Positions 14,041-25,814 of a stretch of DNA of 64,000 nt are shown here, piece after piece. The translations under genes were made by a program, and so were the position numbers. Below the pieces are notes generated by a model. The model was not told the DNA's origin. It made no database searches and saw only the letters and a list, made by a program, of their open reading frames with translations. The stretch is from Spodoptera frugiperda (Eukaryota; Arthropoda; Insecta; Lepidoptera; Noctuidae), in the NCBI RefSeq assembly GCF_023101765.2, contig NC_064240.1:1860001-1924000 (forward strand), in the 5' to 3' direction. Each line of letters opens with the position of its first letter. The stretch's first letter is position 1.

Positions 14041-14184
14041 TGTTGATTAGACTTCTTCTCAAAGGCATGAAAAAATTATTGAAGGTTATCTACGAAATTG
14101 TAAAGAACCTTTTAAGAAGTGACTATTATTATGAAAATAATTGTACTTTGACACCAATATAACCAGATTTCTGTTTGTCCACAG

Positions 14185-14255
14185 GCAATGTGATGGAGGA
14201 TGGCAATCAAAGGGAGCACATAGGACAGACGGCCGGCGTCATGTAACTCTGTAAT
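14185..14255 (+). promoter_or_regulatory. Probable 5' leader exon with a 17-codon upstream ORF
   Basis: A pyrimidine-rich tract ending in CACAG at 14180-14184 looks like a splice acceptor, so the leader is probably joined to a noncoding first exon upstream that I cannot locate. The leader contains an ATG-TGA minimal ORF and a 17-codon ORF (14193-14246) that stops nine bases before the start of the phosphodiesterase. Such upstream ORFs often lower translation of the main ORF; that role here is inferred. Confidence 0.4.
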
Positions 14256-17200
14256 ATGAATCTCAGTAACTTAGTCTTGTACATCACTAGCCTGCTATGG
14301 CTGAACCTCACCGACGCTAAGATAGGTAAGTTACATGAACATTTCATAATAACTGCTGCATATTGTTTAAAGATATTAATGGAACAGAAGTTGAAAATTG
14401 TGCTATTTTTGCTCGCATTAAAAATTACGTACAAATATCGGATCATCCATATTCGCAGTATTCTTCCACAAAACCACAAATGCAGACTACAGACTGTATT
14501 ATAAAATAACGTATTTTAAGCTAACTTTTTTACTTTTTACAAGAACTGTCAAATAAGCCGCCTTTGTAGCTACGCCGTAGCCAGCTACGGCTACGAACTA
14601 CGCTGTCGTAGCCAAACCGCTACACAACTTAAAAATAAAACATTTATGACTTTTTGCCCTCGTAAGTTTCAAAACTTAACATCGTATAATATTTTTTGTT
14701 CGCTATTACATAACGTTGAAATTTCCTTTAGCCATTTTATGCATGTAACCTATATTAACATAAAAAGTACCTATTATGTGGACCCAGTTTAATTCAATAC
14801 TGGTGAAAAAAAAACGAGAAATGTGGGTAACATTACATAAATGTTGAAAGACATTTCAAATTGAAAAGTAAATTTGACTCGACGGTACTGTCCTTTTTAG
14901 AGAAGGAATTTATTGAAGCCACATTTCTATTTAGTCTGAGTTTATTCGGATCATTTTCAACTGAAAGGGTCATGTCGGTCAATTTCAATTAACTTCATTC
15001 ATAAAATTAATTGAAATTAATCTTCTTCGTTATTTTTATCTTATTAATTAAATATCATTGGTTGGTTTTTTTATTAAAAAAGAGTATGATTTGTGCGTTT
15101 AATAATAATTGAAATTAATTGTTATTTTAAACTTAGATTAAAAGGTTTAAGTGTTATTTGGAGGTTTGTTGAGGTTGAAAGAATGATGATTCTTTATATA
15201 CATACATAACCTCACGCCTGTCTCCCATGGAGGTAGGCAGAGACGATGGAATGCCTATTGCTACGAATCTTACATACTTTTTTCACTCCATCAAGAGTCA
15301 TTAGTCTTTTCCCTCGTCCGTTAAGGGTACTTTTAATTTGGCCCTTCCTTAATATGTCACCAATCTGGTCGATATATGACGATAGCATAAAAATGATAAA
15401 TTGAAGTCTAATTATTTTCGGAATAAACAGTTTTATTAAAAGTCAATCAGACTTAACAGAATATTTTTAACACAGAAAACGTAATTTATTATTCAAAGTG
15501 TACTTAATTAATGTCTTTCCTTTTTCAATTTACTTTACATTAGCTTTGCTGAATCAAAATAATTTCTCAGAGTTTTTAGTCGAAACACGTGTCAGCTGTA
15601 AATACACTTCAAGGTCAAATTAATATTTCTTTAATTATCTTTTATATCAAAAGCCAGAGACAGTTCACTGCTGGGCTATGAGCCTCCTCTATATTTATTA
15701 TATATGTACTTTATTTGTTTATAAAACTTAACAATATGACATCTTACAGCTAATTCCAATACAATGCGAGCGATTCTCAAGCCATCAAATTGAGAAGTTT
15801 GGCGAGCTAAACAGTAACACTATAAACTGCAATTTATTTTACATTATTTAACGCTAACATTTATTTTAATTAAGTCTTTGACTGCCAATAAAAAAGTTAA
15901 AGGCAAATCCACCGCTAACGTCGGTCACCGGTGACCACCACGGCGTTCAATGTGGTAATATAAATAAAAGAGGCTTACCATATAACCATATACAGTCGAC
16001 TTTCAATCATTCGAACATCTCAGTAATTCAAAGTTACCACATTTATAGAGGTTCTGTCAAAGATGAAGATCGATCCAAAGATTTTGGATTAAGATCGGTT
16101 ACTGAAATTGCCAGTAAATGAGGCACGTGCCAGTTATAATTAATATTCTGTACATTTCATAGTCGAACTAATATTTCTTCTTCGGTACTACTGTACTACT
16201 ATACTATAATTAAGTTCTAAAAAACCAGAAACAAAACAATAGAAGTGGAACTTATTGAGTAATTATTAATGTTTGTCCTTGATCCTTGAAACTAAGGGTT
16301 CATTCACCCCAATTTACTAATATGGACACTGAGTCTTGTATACTTTATTACGTCAATCAAATTATACGTAATTATATTGACAGTAATAAAGAGTCGCTTT
16401 ATTGAATATAAACAAAACTACTGAGGTACGGTTTCATGATTTTAAAACAGTTGAGGACATACATCGTCATTGTCGTATTGACTCTAACATGTAGTTGTAA
16501 AATATTTTACAAACCAATCTTTATCTGAGCTTTAGGATTCATTAGGATCATAAAATATGGACTGACTGTCTTACCATTTATTAGGTTATTATAGGCATAA
16601 TTCCAGACTAGGCTGTTAATTAATTTGTTTTTTTTAATCTTTAAAATTAAAAAACCCTGGATGCATCACTTGCTAGTCATCGCACTTGTAAGAAGATTCA
16701 TTTTCAAGTTTTCGTAGCACTGCAGTGCAGTCTCTACCAATGTTATCGGCAATTCTAATGACGAAATTTACAAAGAAATCTTTTCTAATACACCTTTCTT
16801 CTTCACTTAAATGTAGGTACTTATTCTCCTTCATATCAAAACTTTATCTATCAATCACTCGCCATCTATCTAATCTGTCTGGCTTGTCAGTTTTCTATTC
16901 TCTCATGACGAGACATTTTTTTGATAAAGTTTTACTCTTCGAAAATTATATCTATTACCAGGAACAATGGAATAAAACTTTCATCATTCATTTTGAAAAT
17001 TGTCCAAATAAAAAGAGTAATTTGATTATGAATAATTGACTGCCTCGTTGGTCGAGTGGTCGGAAAGCGACTGCTATATTGCTGGGTTTTTCCGTATATT
17101 GCTGCCTCGTTGGTCGAGTGGTAGGAAAGCGATTGCTATATTGCTGGGTTTTTCCGTATATAGTAATAGCCTCATCCCCTATTACATGGGACTTATGATG

Positions 17201-20200
17201 CAAATGGTGAAAAATGGGTGTATATTATTGTACAGTGGCATTACGTGCCTTAATGTTCACCTCTGACTACCCCTTCAAGGATAAAAGGTGTAACGTTAAC
17301 AAGAGTAATGTAACTTTAAATAAAACTAAAAATAGTTAACAAAAGTAACTGTTGAGCTAAAAATACACAACTTCTATTATGCTGGAGGAAGTTTCCTAGA
17401 AAAACTAACCCATAATTTTGTTTCAGGGTACTTTTGGCACATCACAGATCTTCATTATGATCCGTTTCACAACTCCCCGGAGTTACATAGAGGTACTTTA
17501 TGAAACATACAGTTGTTTTATGTTGATTATATTATTTCAGGCCGTTGACATAGACACATAAACATTCATATAACATGATAGTAAATTCGAGTAACTCCAG
17601 TAGTATGTCAGCGACTCTTTGTTTTATTTTCGTTTCATGGATAATAATTCTGAATTATTTATTCGCTGCTTTGATGAATGACTGTAATCAGAAACGATAT
17701 TAATCAATGTATCATCATTGATGTGTCACGTTGATTTATTTGATTGATTGAATACAAAGCGTATGACGCAATCTCAATAATATTTTTTTTTAATTATTTG
17801 GTACTTTCACTGCTTCAAATTCAGTCCAATTTTTGTTCCTATATTTTACTTTTTACGTTTGCCAGGCTGTCGTCACAATCGCGGGAACAATGAGCACAGT
17901 CATCGGAATGGCAGGCATCGGGATCACACGTGTGACAGCTCCTGGCCTTTGATACAAAGCGCCGCCGCCCTCATGGCAGAGCGGCACCCTGATACATTAG
18001 AGTTCGTGCTGTGGACTGGGTAAATATTTGTTATCAGTTACTGTAATCTGCAATTTAGAGGCTCTATTAATTTTTACATAAAAATATTTGTGATTTGCTT
18101 ACCACGATGACATCAAGTTTTACTTTTACAAGTTCGTCATGGCAAACATAATGATTCTTTTAATTCGAATTATTTTACCTTCAGTTACCTACTTCGTTAA
18201 ACAGACTCTTATACATATTTTATAAACGAGAGCCAAAGAAAAATGACATAATACTCATTTAAATATTAATTATAATATCCATTTCATCATCCTAAACACT
18301 AAACTGTTCAAAGATAGTCTTATTGCTCAACCTTATCTTAAAATATCTTTGAGGTACGCTAACGATACTTATTTTTCTCCCACTAGAGACATCCTCTCCT
18401 CATCAATGGAACATTTAAGTGAAGAAATAAAGCTGGAAGCCGTGAGAAACGTCACAGATGTATTGAGCAGAACGTTTAGCAGTCAGTTTGTGTTCCCAGC
18501 ACTGGGTCATAATGACCCAGCACCTTCTAAGAGGCTGGTCGACATGTGGATGCAGTGGTTACCTACAGAAGCGTTACAAACTTTTGAAACTAGTAAGTAG
18601 ACTATTATATTAGTACTGTATGAAGATTTGTTGAGTTCAATATGTAGACATGAGTAACATTCTATAGGGTGACTAGTAATTGGTGAAGGATTTTTAAACA
18701 CGTGATTTTACTCACGATTTGATTAATGAAACTTTTTGTATACTAAATGTGATTTTAAAAGTGATTGTTATTCATGAGTACAATCACGTGTTTAAAAATT
18801 CTTCACTTATTACTAGACACCCTATATATCCCCCACAAGTGACGGAGGGCATCCACAGATGTCGGTTAGACATAAACCCTGAAACAGTTATATTATTCTT
18901 AGAATTTCCTTGATCAACCATAATTTTCTCTTATTTCCAAATTAGGTTTAATTTCAACGTCTTGACTCCCTAGTTTGTTTTCAGGTGGATATTATACAAT
19001 AGAGCAATCCAAGAGCAAATTGAGGATAGTAGTGCTAAACAGCGTATTATGGGCGGGAGGAGCTGCCAGGACTGATGGTCCTCACAGGGGCAGGCAGCAG
19101 TGGGAGTGGCTGGAACAGGTCCTCAGTAAAGCTAGGAGAAGAAATGAAATGGTGAGATTTTACAACACTGACAAAAATCTTCTATCATTAGAACTTAAAA
19201 CGGGATATTTACCATGTTTATTAGTTTTTGTGAGTTCCCGATATTTCGACACTGTTGCAAGCGCCATGATCATGGAGAAGCTGGTTATTCGTGTATCCGT
19301 ATTTCGTTTTAATTTCTAACGATATTACTAGTGACCATGTCAGTTTAAAAAAAAACTTTTGCTTCTATTTCTTGTCATTTTTCTTAGCTTTAGAGAATTT
19401 TAATGCCATCATAACTATTTCTTTAAGACTCTTCAATCACAAAGTGTCCACCGCGAACTTTTGGGGGCTCATTAATGGCTCATCCAAGTTTTCTTGACTT
19501 CAAGCCCTGACTATCGACCAAAAGTTTTACTAAAAGCTTAATACAGAATTCTTTAATAAGTATTTTCTGCTTTAAAAGATTAATTGAAAACTTTTCCTTT
19601 TTTCTTCTAAGGTCTACCTAGTAGCTCATGCGGGTCCAGGAGTGGAAGAACGGCATAATGCTGGTAGTTCTTCAGCTGCTGGTGGAGGTGAACTGACTCC
19701 TACAGCCAACGCGAGGCTGGTGCACGTCATCCGAGCGTTCAGCGATGTGATTGCTGGACAGTTCTATGGACACCGTCATGCTGACACGTTCAGACTTATT
19801 TATAGTGAAGGTCAGTTGAAAGTGTAACTATTTAGTAAGATGGCAGAATTGGTATTTGCGCCAGGAAATAAACATTTTGTAATTTGGTATTGTGTCTTTT
19901 AAAATTGGACTATCTTCTTTGTCAAGTGGTTGAAATGAAGACGATTTGGTTTCTGGTTCGAATTTCGTTGGACAAAGTACTGGACTTTGACTATCAGACT
20001 TTTCGAAAAATCTGCTAGTATCACAGAGTTCAGAATTGTACCTAGTTTATACTCGTGGTACCATCCTTATTAGATGTACTTACAATATAACTAGAAGAAA
20101 CTGTATAATGCGCACGAACTCTTTGTAAAAATAAATAACACAATAGACCAAAAAGGGGTGGACTGTAACCGCAATTCCACCTACCACTTAAAAGAAAAAA

Positions 20201-22760
20201 CTCTATACAGATGATAACTTAGCCTTCCTTTGTGTGTCTCCACAAAAAACATTGTTATTTATACATTTCCTATCTTCTAGACGCTTTTCATAACCTTTTT
20301 CTCAGAACGAGAAACTGGGGCATCAATTTTTGAGCTCTTTGTTACGAAGCGAACCACGACCGCGCTTCCGTAGTTGTAAGATTATACGTCTCTTGAACAA
20401 AACATTAGGTCGTAGTAATCGATAGCTGTTGGAGAATGCTATTTTTGTGAAGAATAGAAGGATAGTGGCTTCTTAAAATAGTGGTTTATTGTGTAATGTT
20501 TATTTGGGAAGATCTTTTGAAAACTTATTCTGGAGAAGATGTAACCTAATGGATTATGGATTAAATCTGATATTAAAGAATAAAATTTAATAGTCGTAGT
20601 TTAAGTAGCGAACGAAAACCAAAAAAAGAACTAAACACCGAATTATTCTCAAATTATCTGCTTAATTATAGCCTAACCAAGAATGATAAATAATAAAAAT
20701 AATGTTGAGCCTATCTTTAATTTAAAAGCATACACTAACTGTTATTTCCCATATTTTTAAGATTGTCTATATGTATCTTAGTTGGTAAGCCTTTATAAAT
20801 TAATAAATAATTTTTGCAAGTAGGTTACAAGATAACTCTTTTACATGTCAATCTATAAAATGACTATGACGTTAAAATATCTACAATCAGAATCAAAGTA
20901 AATTTAATAATTAATGACGATATTAAAAACTTCATAATGTGTTTAAATAAAAACCGTCTGAGTTAAGTTAAATAAATTATTTTTTGTCCTTAGGTCGACC
21001 AGTATCCTGGGCTTTATTGGCCCCATCGGTCACACCCAGAGGCGCTGGTAGCACCTCAAACCCAGGATTAAGGCTTTATAAGTTCGACTCTAATACCGGA
21101 AAGGTAAGATTCAATTTACCTAAATTTATAAATCCAGTCCAAAATACATGTTACCACAGCATATTTACAACTGTTTCCAAGCAACCATTAAGCAACCATT
21201 TCCAAGAATTTTGTGTAACATTTAATATTCAGAAAATTCTTGGATTTTCGGAAGCGTATTATATCCCGTTCAAAATTATTATTTAAACCTCAATAAAAGT
21301 ATTTAAATTGTTCACTAATTAGTAACTTTATACTAACATAATCTCCATGCTAGCTGAGGTCAGAATTGTCGGAAACAGCGTTTTATCCAGTAACCTCCAA
21401 ACAATAATTTGTATTACACTTTTACAATAATTATACATAATATAAATATCATACCGATTTTTAGGAAATAAATATTAATGTTCTCTAAGAAAGGAAAAGA
21501 AGGTTCCTCTGATCAGGCAAGGTGAACATACCTAGCGGGCTGACTGCCCAACAGTTGTTTGTTGAAAATTTCTATTTATATACTAGCGGACCCGACAGAC
21601 GTTGTTCTGTCTACACGTCATTAATTTAAATTTTTTTTTAATAAGTTAAAACATTCTGGACCATTTTGATGAAAATTATTCTTCAAATGTTATGACAATA
21701 TCTAACGTCATTAATATTTGACACTGTGATGGAAGCGCCGCCTGTCAGATCCAATATAAAACATTCCAAAATCAACAACTACTAATAAATTAAAAATTAA
21801 ATAAAAAAACATTGTCCAGCGGACAAAATTGTGAATCTAAACCATTCTCAGATCCTCTTGCATGAAAAGTTTCATCAAAATCCGTCTAATGTTTAAGAGG
21901 AGTTCAGTGACATACACACGTACAGAAGAATTATATATATAAAGATCGTTTATTTGCATGTAAACTACATATGCGCAATGTACGGTAGCATTTATGATCA
22001 CTCGTTCATTTGTGTGTCATGTGTCGCCACAGATTATCATAATCATTCTCATCCAACTTTATTTTTTCTTTGCACAGGTTTTGGACTATACTCAGTATTA
22101 CTTAGATGTAAATAATATAAGAGGGGAGGCCCACTGGGCGATAGAATACAACCTAACTCAATACTATGGACTGAGAGAAATAAGCCCGGCTTCGTTGGAC
22201 GCCCTGGCTGAGAGGATACGGAACCATAATGATCGTGGAGTATTCGCTAAGTGAGTATATTTTTACTTTTGATCTCGAGAACATTTACTCAAATGCTCGT
22301 TAAAGACTGAGTGTAATATGATTAATGGAATATTTCTTTTTATGGAATAAACTCGTAAACGAGTCTGTGGATCACTTGATGGTAAGCAATCAGCGCCGCC
22401 TTTGGACACCCGCAACATCAAAAGAGTTATGAGTGCTTTTCCAGCCTTATAGAATTAAAGATTGGGGATTTTCATTGTATATTTCATAAACTTAGAAATC
22501 ATTAGAATAATAATCTGTTATTGAATTATATGTATTTTTATTGGTCCAGGTATTTAACAGCACTGCGCGTACGACACGCGGCAGACGTCGCAGAATGTGA
22601 TTCAGCGTGTGTGCACGTCCACTTCTGTGCAATAACGCGTGCAGACTACCACGAGTTTCGTGCGTGTGTCCGCAATCCCGCGTCGGCGCTAGCGTCGCGC
22701 GCTGCTCAAAATTCGGCGGCCATCTTACTTTACGCAATTTTGATTTTACTAAAATCGTAA
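14256..22760 (+). CDS. Acid sphingomyelinase-like phosphodiesterase (SMPDL3 family), nine coding exons, 451 aa
   Basis: Coding exons are 14256-14325, 17427-17492, 17866-18019, 18387-18592, 18985-19151, 19612-19810, 20994-21103, 22078-22250 and 22550-22760. Every junction is GT-AG and in phase, giving 451 codons plus TAA, the usual family length. Residues 1-21 form a signal peptide. The metallophosphoesterase blocks follow in order: ITDLHYD (D31, H33), WTGD (D98), FPALGHND (137-140), AHAGPG (H227) and GQFYGHRH (H275, H277). A cysteine-rich C-terminal region (C398, C402, C408, C421) and a hydrophobic tail (440-449) suggest a secreted, GPI-anchored protein. Relatives hydrolyse phosphodiester or nucleotide substrates outside the cell or in lysosomes. 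Here the usual GNHD is GHND, and the His four residues after D98 is Ser, so catalysis is doubtful. The paralogue (3A or 3B) is not resolved. No canonical AATAAA follows closely. Confidence 0.92.
14563..14627 (+). repeat. CGTAGC-rich self-complementary repeat
   Basis: GTAGCTACGCCGTAGCCAGC, then TACGGCTACG and TACGCTGTCGTAGCC. A homologous copy lies reversed at 61588-61665. The unit is rich in CTACG and CGTAG and can fold on itself. Confidence 0.6.
15192..15330 (-). repeat. Family C, inverted
   Basis: TACATACATAACCTCACGCC, then TGTCTCCCATGGAGGTAGGC; reversed tail of TATG units. The part beyond matches 4165-4250. Confidence 0.62.
15846..15957 (-). repeat. Family P repeat with a perfect 14-bp palindrome
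   Basis: Contains GGTCACCGGTGACC at 15923-15936. The reverse complement aligns over about 100 bp with 29645-29757, sharing CACATTGAACGCCGT and GGCAGTCAAAGACTTAA. Confidence 0.65.
15991..16050 (+). repeat. Pogo-like terminus in intron 1
   Basis: TACAGTCGACTTTCAATCAT followed by TCGAACATCTCAGTAATTC resembles the start of 30415-30610. Confidence 0.38.
17041..17290 (+). mobile_element. SINE family T, head tandemly duplicated, B box lost
   Basis: The head TGCCTCGTTGGTCGAGTGGT starts at 17041 and again at 17103, a 62-bp period with about two differences. In both units the B-box segment is missing. The tail (CACCTCTGACTACCCCTTC... GGATAAAAGGTGTAACG) matches the other family T copies. Confidence 0.72.
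18667..18822. mobile_element. 156-bp MITE in intron 4 with about 48-bp imperfect terminal inverted repeats
   Basis: The left end begins GGGTGACTAGTAAT and the right end finishes ATTACTAGACACCC. The arms stay complementary for roughly 48 bp, through a shared TTTTTAAACACGTGATT core, leaving about 60 bp of unique centre. Flanks are TATA on both sides, fitting a TA or TATA target duplication. It has no coding capacity, so a transposase would have to come from elsewhere. Confidence 0.75.
19905..20080 (+). mobile_element. SINE family T, degraded copy in intron 6
   Basis: TCAAGTGGTTGAAATGAAGA and GGTTCGAATTTCGTTGG recall the head and B box of family T, followed by CAAAGTACTGGACTTT. The tail is eroded. 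Confidence 0.5.
21104..22077 (+). other. Intron 7 of the phosphodiesterase gene
   Basis: Flanked by GTAAGA and TGCACAG. Its second half holds a degraded interspersed repeat (about 21585-21950). I see nothing else identifiable in it. Confidence 0.75.
21585..21950 (+). repeat. Degraded family R-like repeat in intron 7
   Basis: CTAGCGGACCCGACAGACGT, then GAAAAGTTTCATCAAAATCC and a terminal ATATATATAAAGAT, the layout of a LINE 3' end. Confidence 0.5.
22345..22460 (+). repeat. LINE 3'-end fragment in intron 8 of the phosphodiesterase gene
   Basis: GATGGTAAGCAATCAGCGCC and GACACCCGCAACATCAAAAG match the 3' UTR of the LINE at 50013-51157. Confidence 0.62.
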
Positions 22761-23514
22761 TATTAAGCTTCCGTGTTTTTCAAACAGCCTTTTGTCTAGT
22801 AGAATCAGTGTTCAGTTCATTCCTGCATTTATAATACAAAGATCAAACAGTTACATAATAATAGCTACATAAATAATCGTGTTTGTTTCTCAAAGATAAA
22901 ATATAAGTTTGATTAAGAATATTTATCACAAAGTTCTAATTAATCACAGCGGTCGTTTTCCTAAATCATTTTATTTTCAAAGTGACAAGATTAATTGGGA
23001 AACTTAGGTGGGGGTTATCATTTGTTTCACCTGAAAGCATTGTTTCTTGATTATTGTAAAAAACATTATCAAACGCTTTAATTTATATGAAAAGTAAAAA
23101 AAGATTATAAATCGTACTTATTGAGTGTAATTAGAAATTGTTTATTGTGATCTTCGTCGCTAATTTGATTGTGATAATTGACATTTTTGTATATAATGAT
23201 AATGAATCAGTGTAAGTAAATGAGATTAAAAACAATTGAAAGAAGTGTATTTTTAAATTTATTTCACCCAGTTTCTTATAGGTTGGTAACAGAGTTTTAT
23301 GCTGCGATAAAACTTGAATGTTCGAAGCGGATAATATTAAATTCATTATAATTCATGACGGGGGCGTTGGATTACGATTTACGGGCTCAAGTAATAGTAA
23401 TTGTATTTTTTATACGTCGTTATATTAGATGGCTGGAATATGGTTCTATGTTACACATACTATTTAATTAGTGACTATATAATACTATAATATAACTGTG
23501 GTAAGTACTTATTA

Positions 23515-23640
23515 GCGGATTAGCAAGCTGAAGTGGCAGTGGGCAGAGCATATAGCGCGGAAAACCGACAACCGCTAGGGCAGAAAGGTTCTCAACTGGA
23601 GACCGCGTACAGGCAAGTGCAACGTAGGAGGTTTTCTGCT
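23515..23640 (+). pseudogene. RTE-type LINE ORF2 fragment with an internal stop
   Basis: The frame from 23518 reads ISKLKWQWAEHIARKTDNR, a TAG (23576-23578) where TGG is expected, then GRKVLNWRPRTGKCNVGG. This is the region just before the C-terminus in RTE-like ORF2 proteins. It runs straight into a family A repeat at about 23640. Confidence 0.65.
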
Positions 23641-23870
23641 AACCTAGGTTGGGAATTTAAGGGTTGGTGAAGAATCGGAGAATGAGAAGGGAGGGTTTTT
23701 GGTAACCACATTTACATGGTGAAACACTACCCAAGCGTTGTTTCACGTCGGTTTTCTGTGAGGCCGTGATATCACTCTAGTCGAACCGGACCACTTGTGC
23801 CAAAGTATGGTTCTCCCACACTTGAACTTGAGTCTACACGTCTCCTACCCTTTTGGAGATTAAAAGGCAT
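23640..23870 (+). repeat. Family A body
   Basis: TTGGGAATTTAAGGGTTGG, GTTTCACGTCGGTTTTCTG and GAGGCCGTGATATCACTC; directly abuts the RTE fragment at 23515-23640. Confidence 0.65.
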
Positions 23871-25324
23871 AATATTATTATGTTCGGGTTGAAAAATATA
23901 TCTCTCATTTTGAAATCTCTTAAATACAGCAGATATACATTCAGATGCTAGAGCATCTCATCAATTTATTAATGATATCCTCAATGGTTCTTAAATTTCC
24001 ACTGGTTTCAAAGTGCACTTCAACTATTGAAGTACAGTCAATATCAGAAATACGGCGATAGAATCAAAGTTACTGCAATATCTTAATTAATTGAAGACTG
24101 AAGGTAAATTGAAATTTCAGGTAATGTTATGTTGAAATGTGTTTTGATTTCAATTTTGTAGATTAGACTGCGAGGAAAAAGGCAAAGGATTCTAAATAGT
24201 TTATTTTTATTTACTGATACGATGATAACATTCAGCTATCTTTTTAAACTTACATATTTAATTTAATTCACGAATAGAACCCATCCTGTTAAATTATACA
24301 TAATTACCATTAAATATCTGATTCTTTATCTGAAAAGCATCAGAGCGATCACACGAATACATACACTCGTTGTGGAGATCCTAATATAGGAAATCATATT
24401 ACTTATTGTTATTCATCTTTTACGTAACAAAGAACAAAAATCAATCCTTTATTTTTATAACAATTTCGACTATTTTAATTGCTGTAAATAAAATTGATCA
24501 TCTAGAAGTAACTCAGTATTTTAGGTTTCATATCACAAACTGTTCCAACATCCACATAAATTTAAACACTTTTGTTTGCCAATCCAATTTCATTTGGGAC
24601 AATCGTCGTTATTGTCCTCCGATCAAATCAGCTTAATTAATTCGCCGCCGTCCCATCCAATAGCGGATTCCTTTAATAAATATCGAATACGATAACAAAA
24701 GCGTAGTATCTGAGAGTCATCGTACATAAACAAACCTTCATTGTTATAAAAAGAATTCAAGAAAATAATAGCATTTCTATAAATAGGTACTTTATTGAAC
24801 CAAATATCCGAACAAAACCGATCTCGACATTCATATCCTCGTATCCATATGAATATATTTCTAAGGACCGTCCTAGTATTACTAATCTTTAGGGGCGGCC
24901 CTAAAACGACCGAGAAAAATGGGTCGTCTCTACCTTTCCCTGAAAGCTTCAGTCTGAAGACCAGTTTAACTTGAGCTATGATGCAAAATAGGGTTCATTG
25001 TAATAGAGTTCAGTGTTGTTTGGTCTTCAATGCGTAGTTTATGCCATATGAATACATCTCGATGTATGTACATAAGGGTGAAGTTCGTGCGAAAAATGTG
25101 GTAAAATGGTAGTAAGCATTTATGTGTTGAGAAAAGGGGTATAAAAGTGAGGCGTTAGTTCTGAACCCTTTTGTCATGTTGACTGACATTTGATGCGTAT
25201 AGTCATGAGCTTATTGTACGGCAAACATGAGAATATGTACTTATTTCCTTTAACCTCGTTTTGTTACTATTAGTCGAGCAAAGACGTTTATGCAGGTCAA
25301 TACATCTGTGAAGTTATTTGTAGA

Positions 25325-25550
25325 AAGTAGCTTGGCTCGCGTGGATTACATACTTTGTGACTAATAAAAGTAGCCTAAGTTATTCCTTAGTACAGTTACC
25401 CGCCAATAAAATTCTCGTCAAAATCGGTCCAACCATATCAGAGATTAGTCAGAATAAACAGACAGACAGTCAGAAATTAAAAAAAAAATATTATTACAAA
25501 CAGATATTAATTACAAACAGACCCACCAAATTTATTATATTAGTCTAGAT
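25325..25550 (+). repeat. Interspersed repeat, family R
   Basis: TAGCTTGGCTCGCGTGG, AAAATCGGTCCAACCATATC and a terminal ATTAGTCTAGAT identical to the end of the 57600 copy. Confidence 0.66.
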
Positions 25551-25814
25551 ATTTATTTATTTATCTCTTTATTCACATAAATATGTACACAGGTGGGCTT
25601 AATGTCGTAGGCATTTTCTACCAGCCAAACCTTTTAGATATTACGATAGATATTTTAAATAGATATTATGTTTGTACTACTTTTTTCCTGTAGGTAAGAA
25701 AAGAAAATGTTTCCGTACTAGGAATGGAAGTACTAAGAATATGGATTCCACAATGAAAAAAATACGCAAATTTTTCATATTTTTTTACTTGTTTTTGAAT
25801 AAAATTAAATACAA

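Larger units (their letters stand above)
8161..14184. other. Gene-free spacer upstream of the phosphodiesterase gene
   Basis: Apart from the repeat entries I find no exon. About 8760-8990 is A-rich and T-poor on the + strand. A first noncoding exon or promoter of the downstream gene is expected somewhere here, but I cannot place it. Confidence 0.5.
14326..17426 (+). other. Intron 1 of the phosphodiesterase gene
   Basis: The longest intron. It begins GTAAGT and ends TTTCAG. It carries a CGTAGC-rich repeat (14563-14627), a family C piece (15192-15330), a family P copy (15846-15957), a pogo-like terminus (15991-16050) and a family T SINE with a duplicated head (17041-17290). The remainder is AT-rich with no coding signal. 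Confidence 0.8.

Noticed and set aside
13818..14050. Two overlapping + frames
   Set aside because: They lie inside an inverted tRNA-derived SINE and read through its B box.
22492..22737. 81-codon minus-strand frame
   Set aside because: Antisense shadow of the last phosphodiesterase exon, which is GC-rich.
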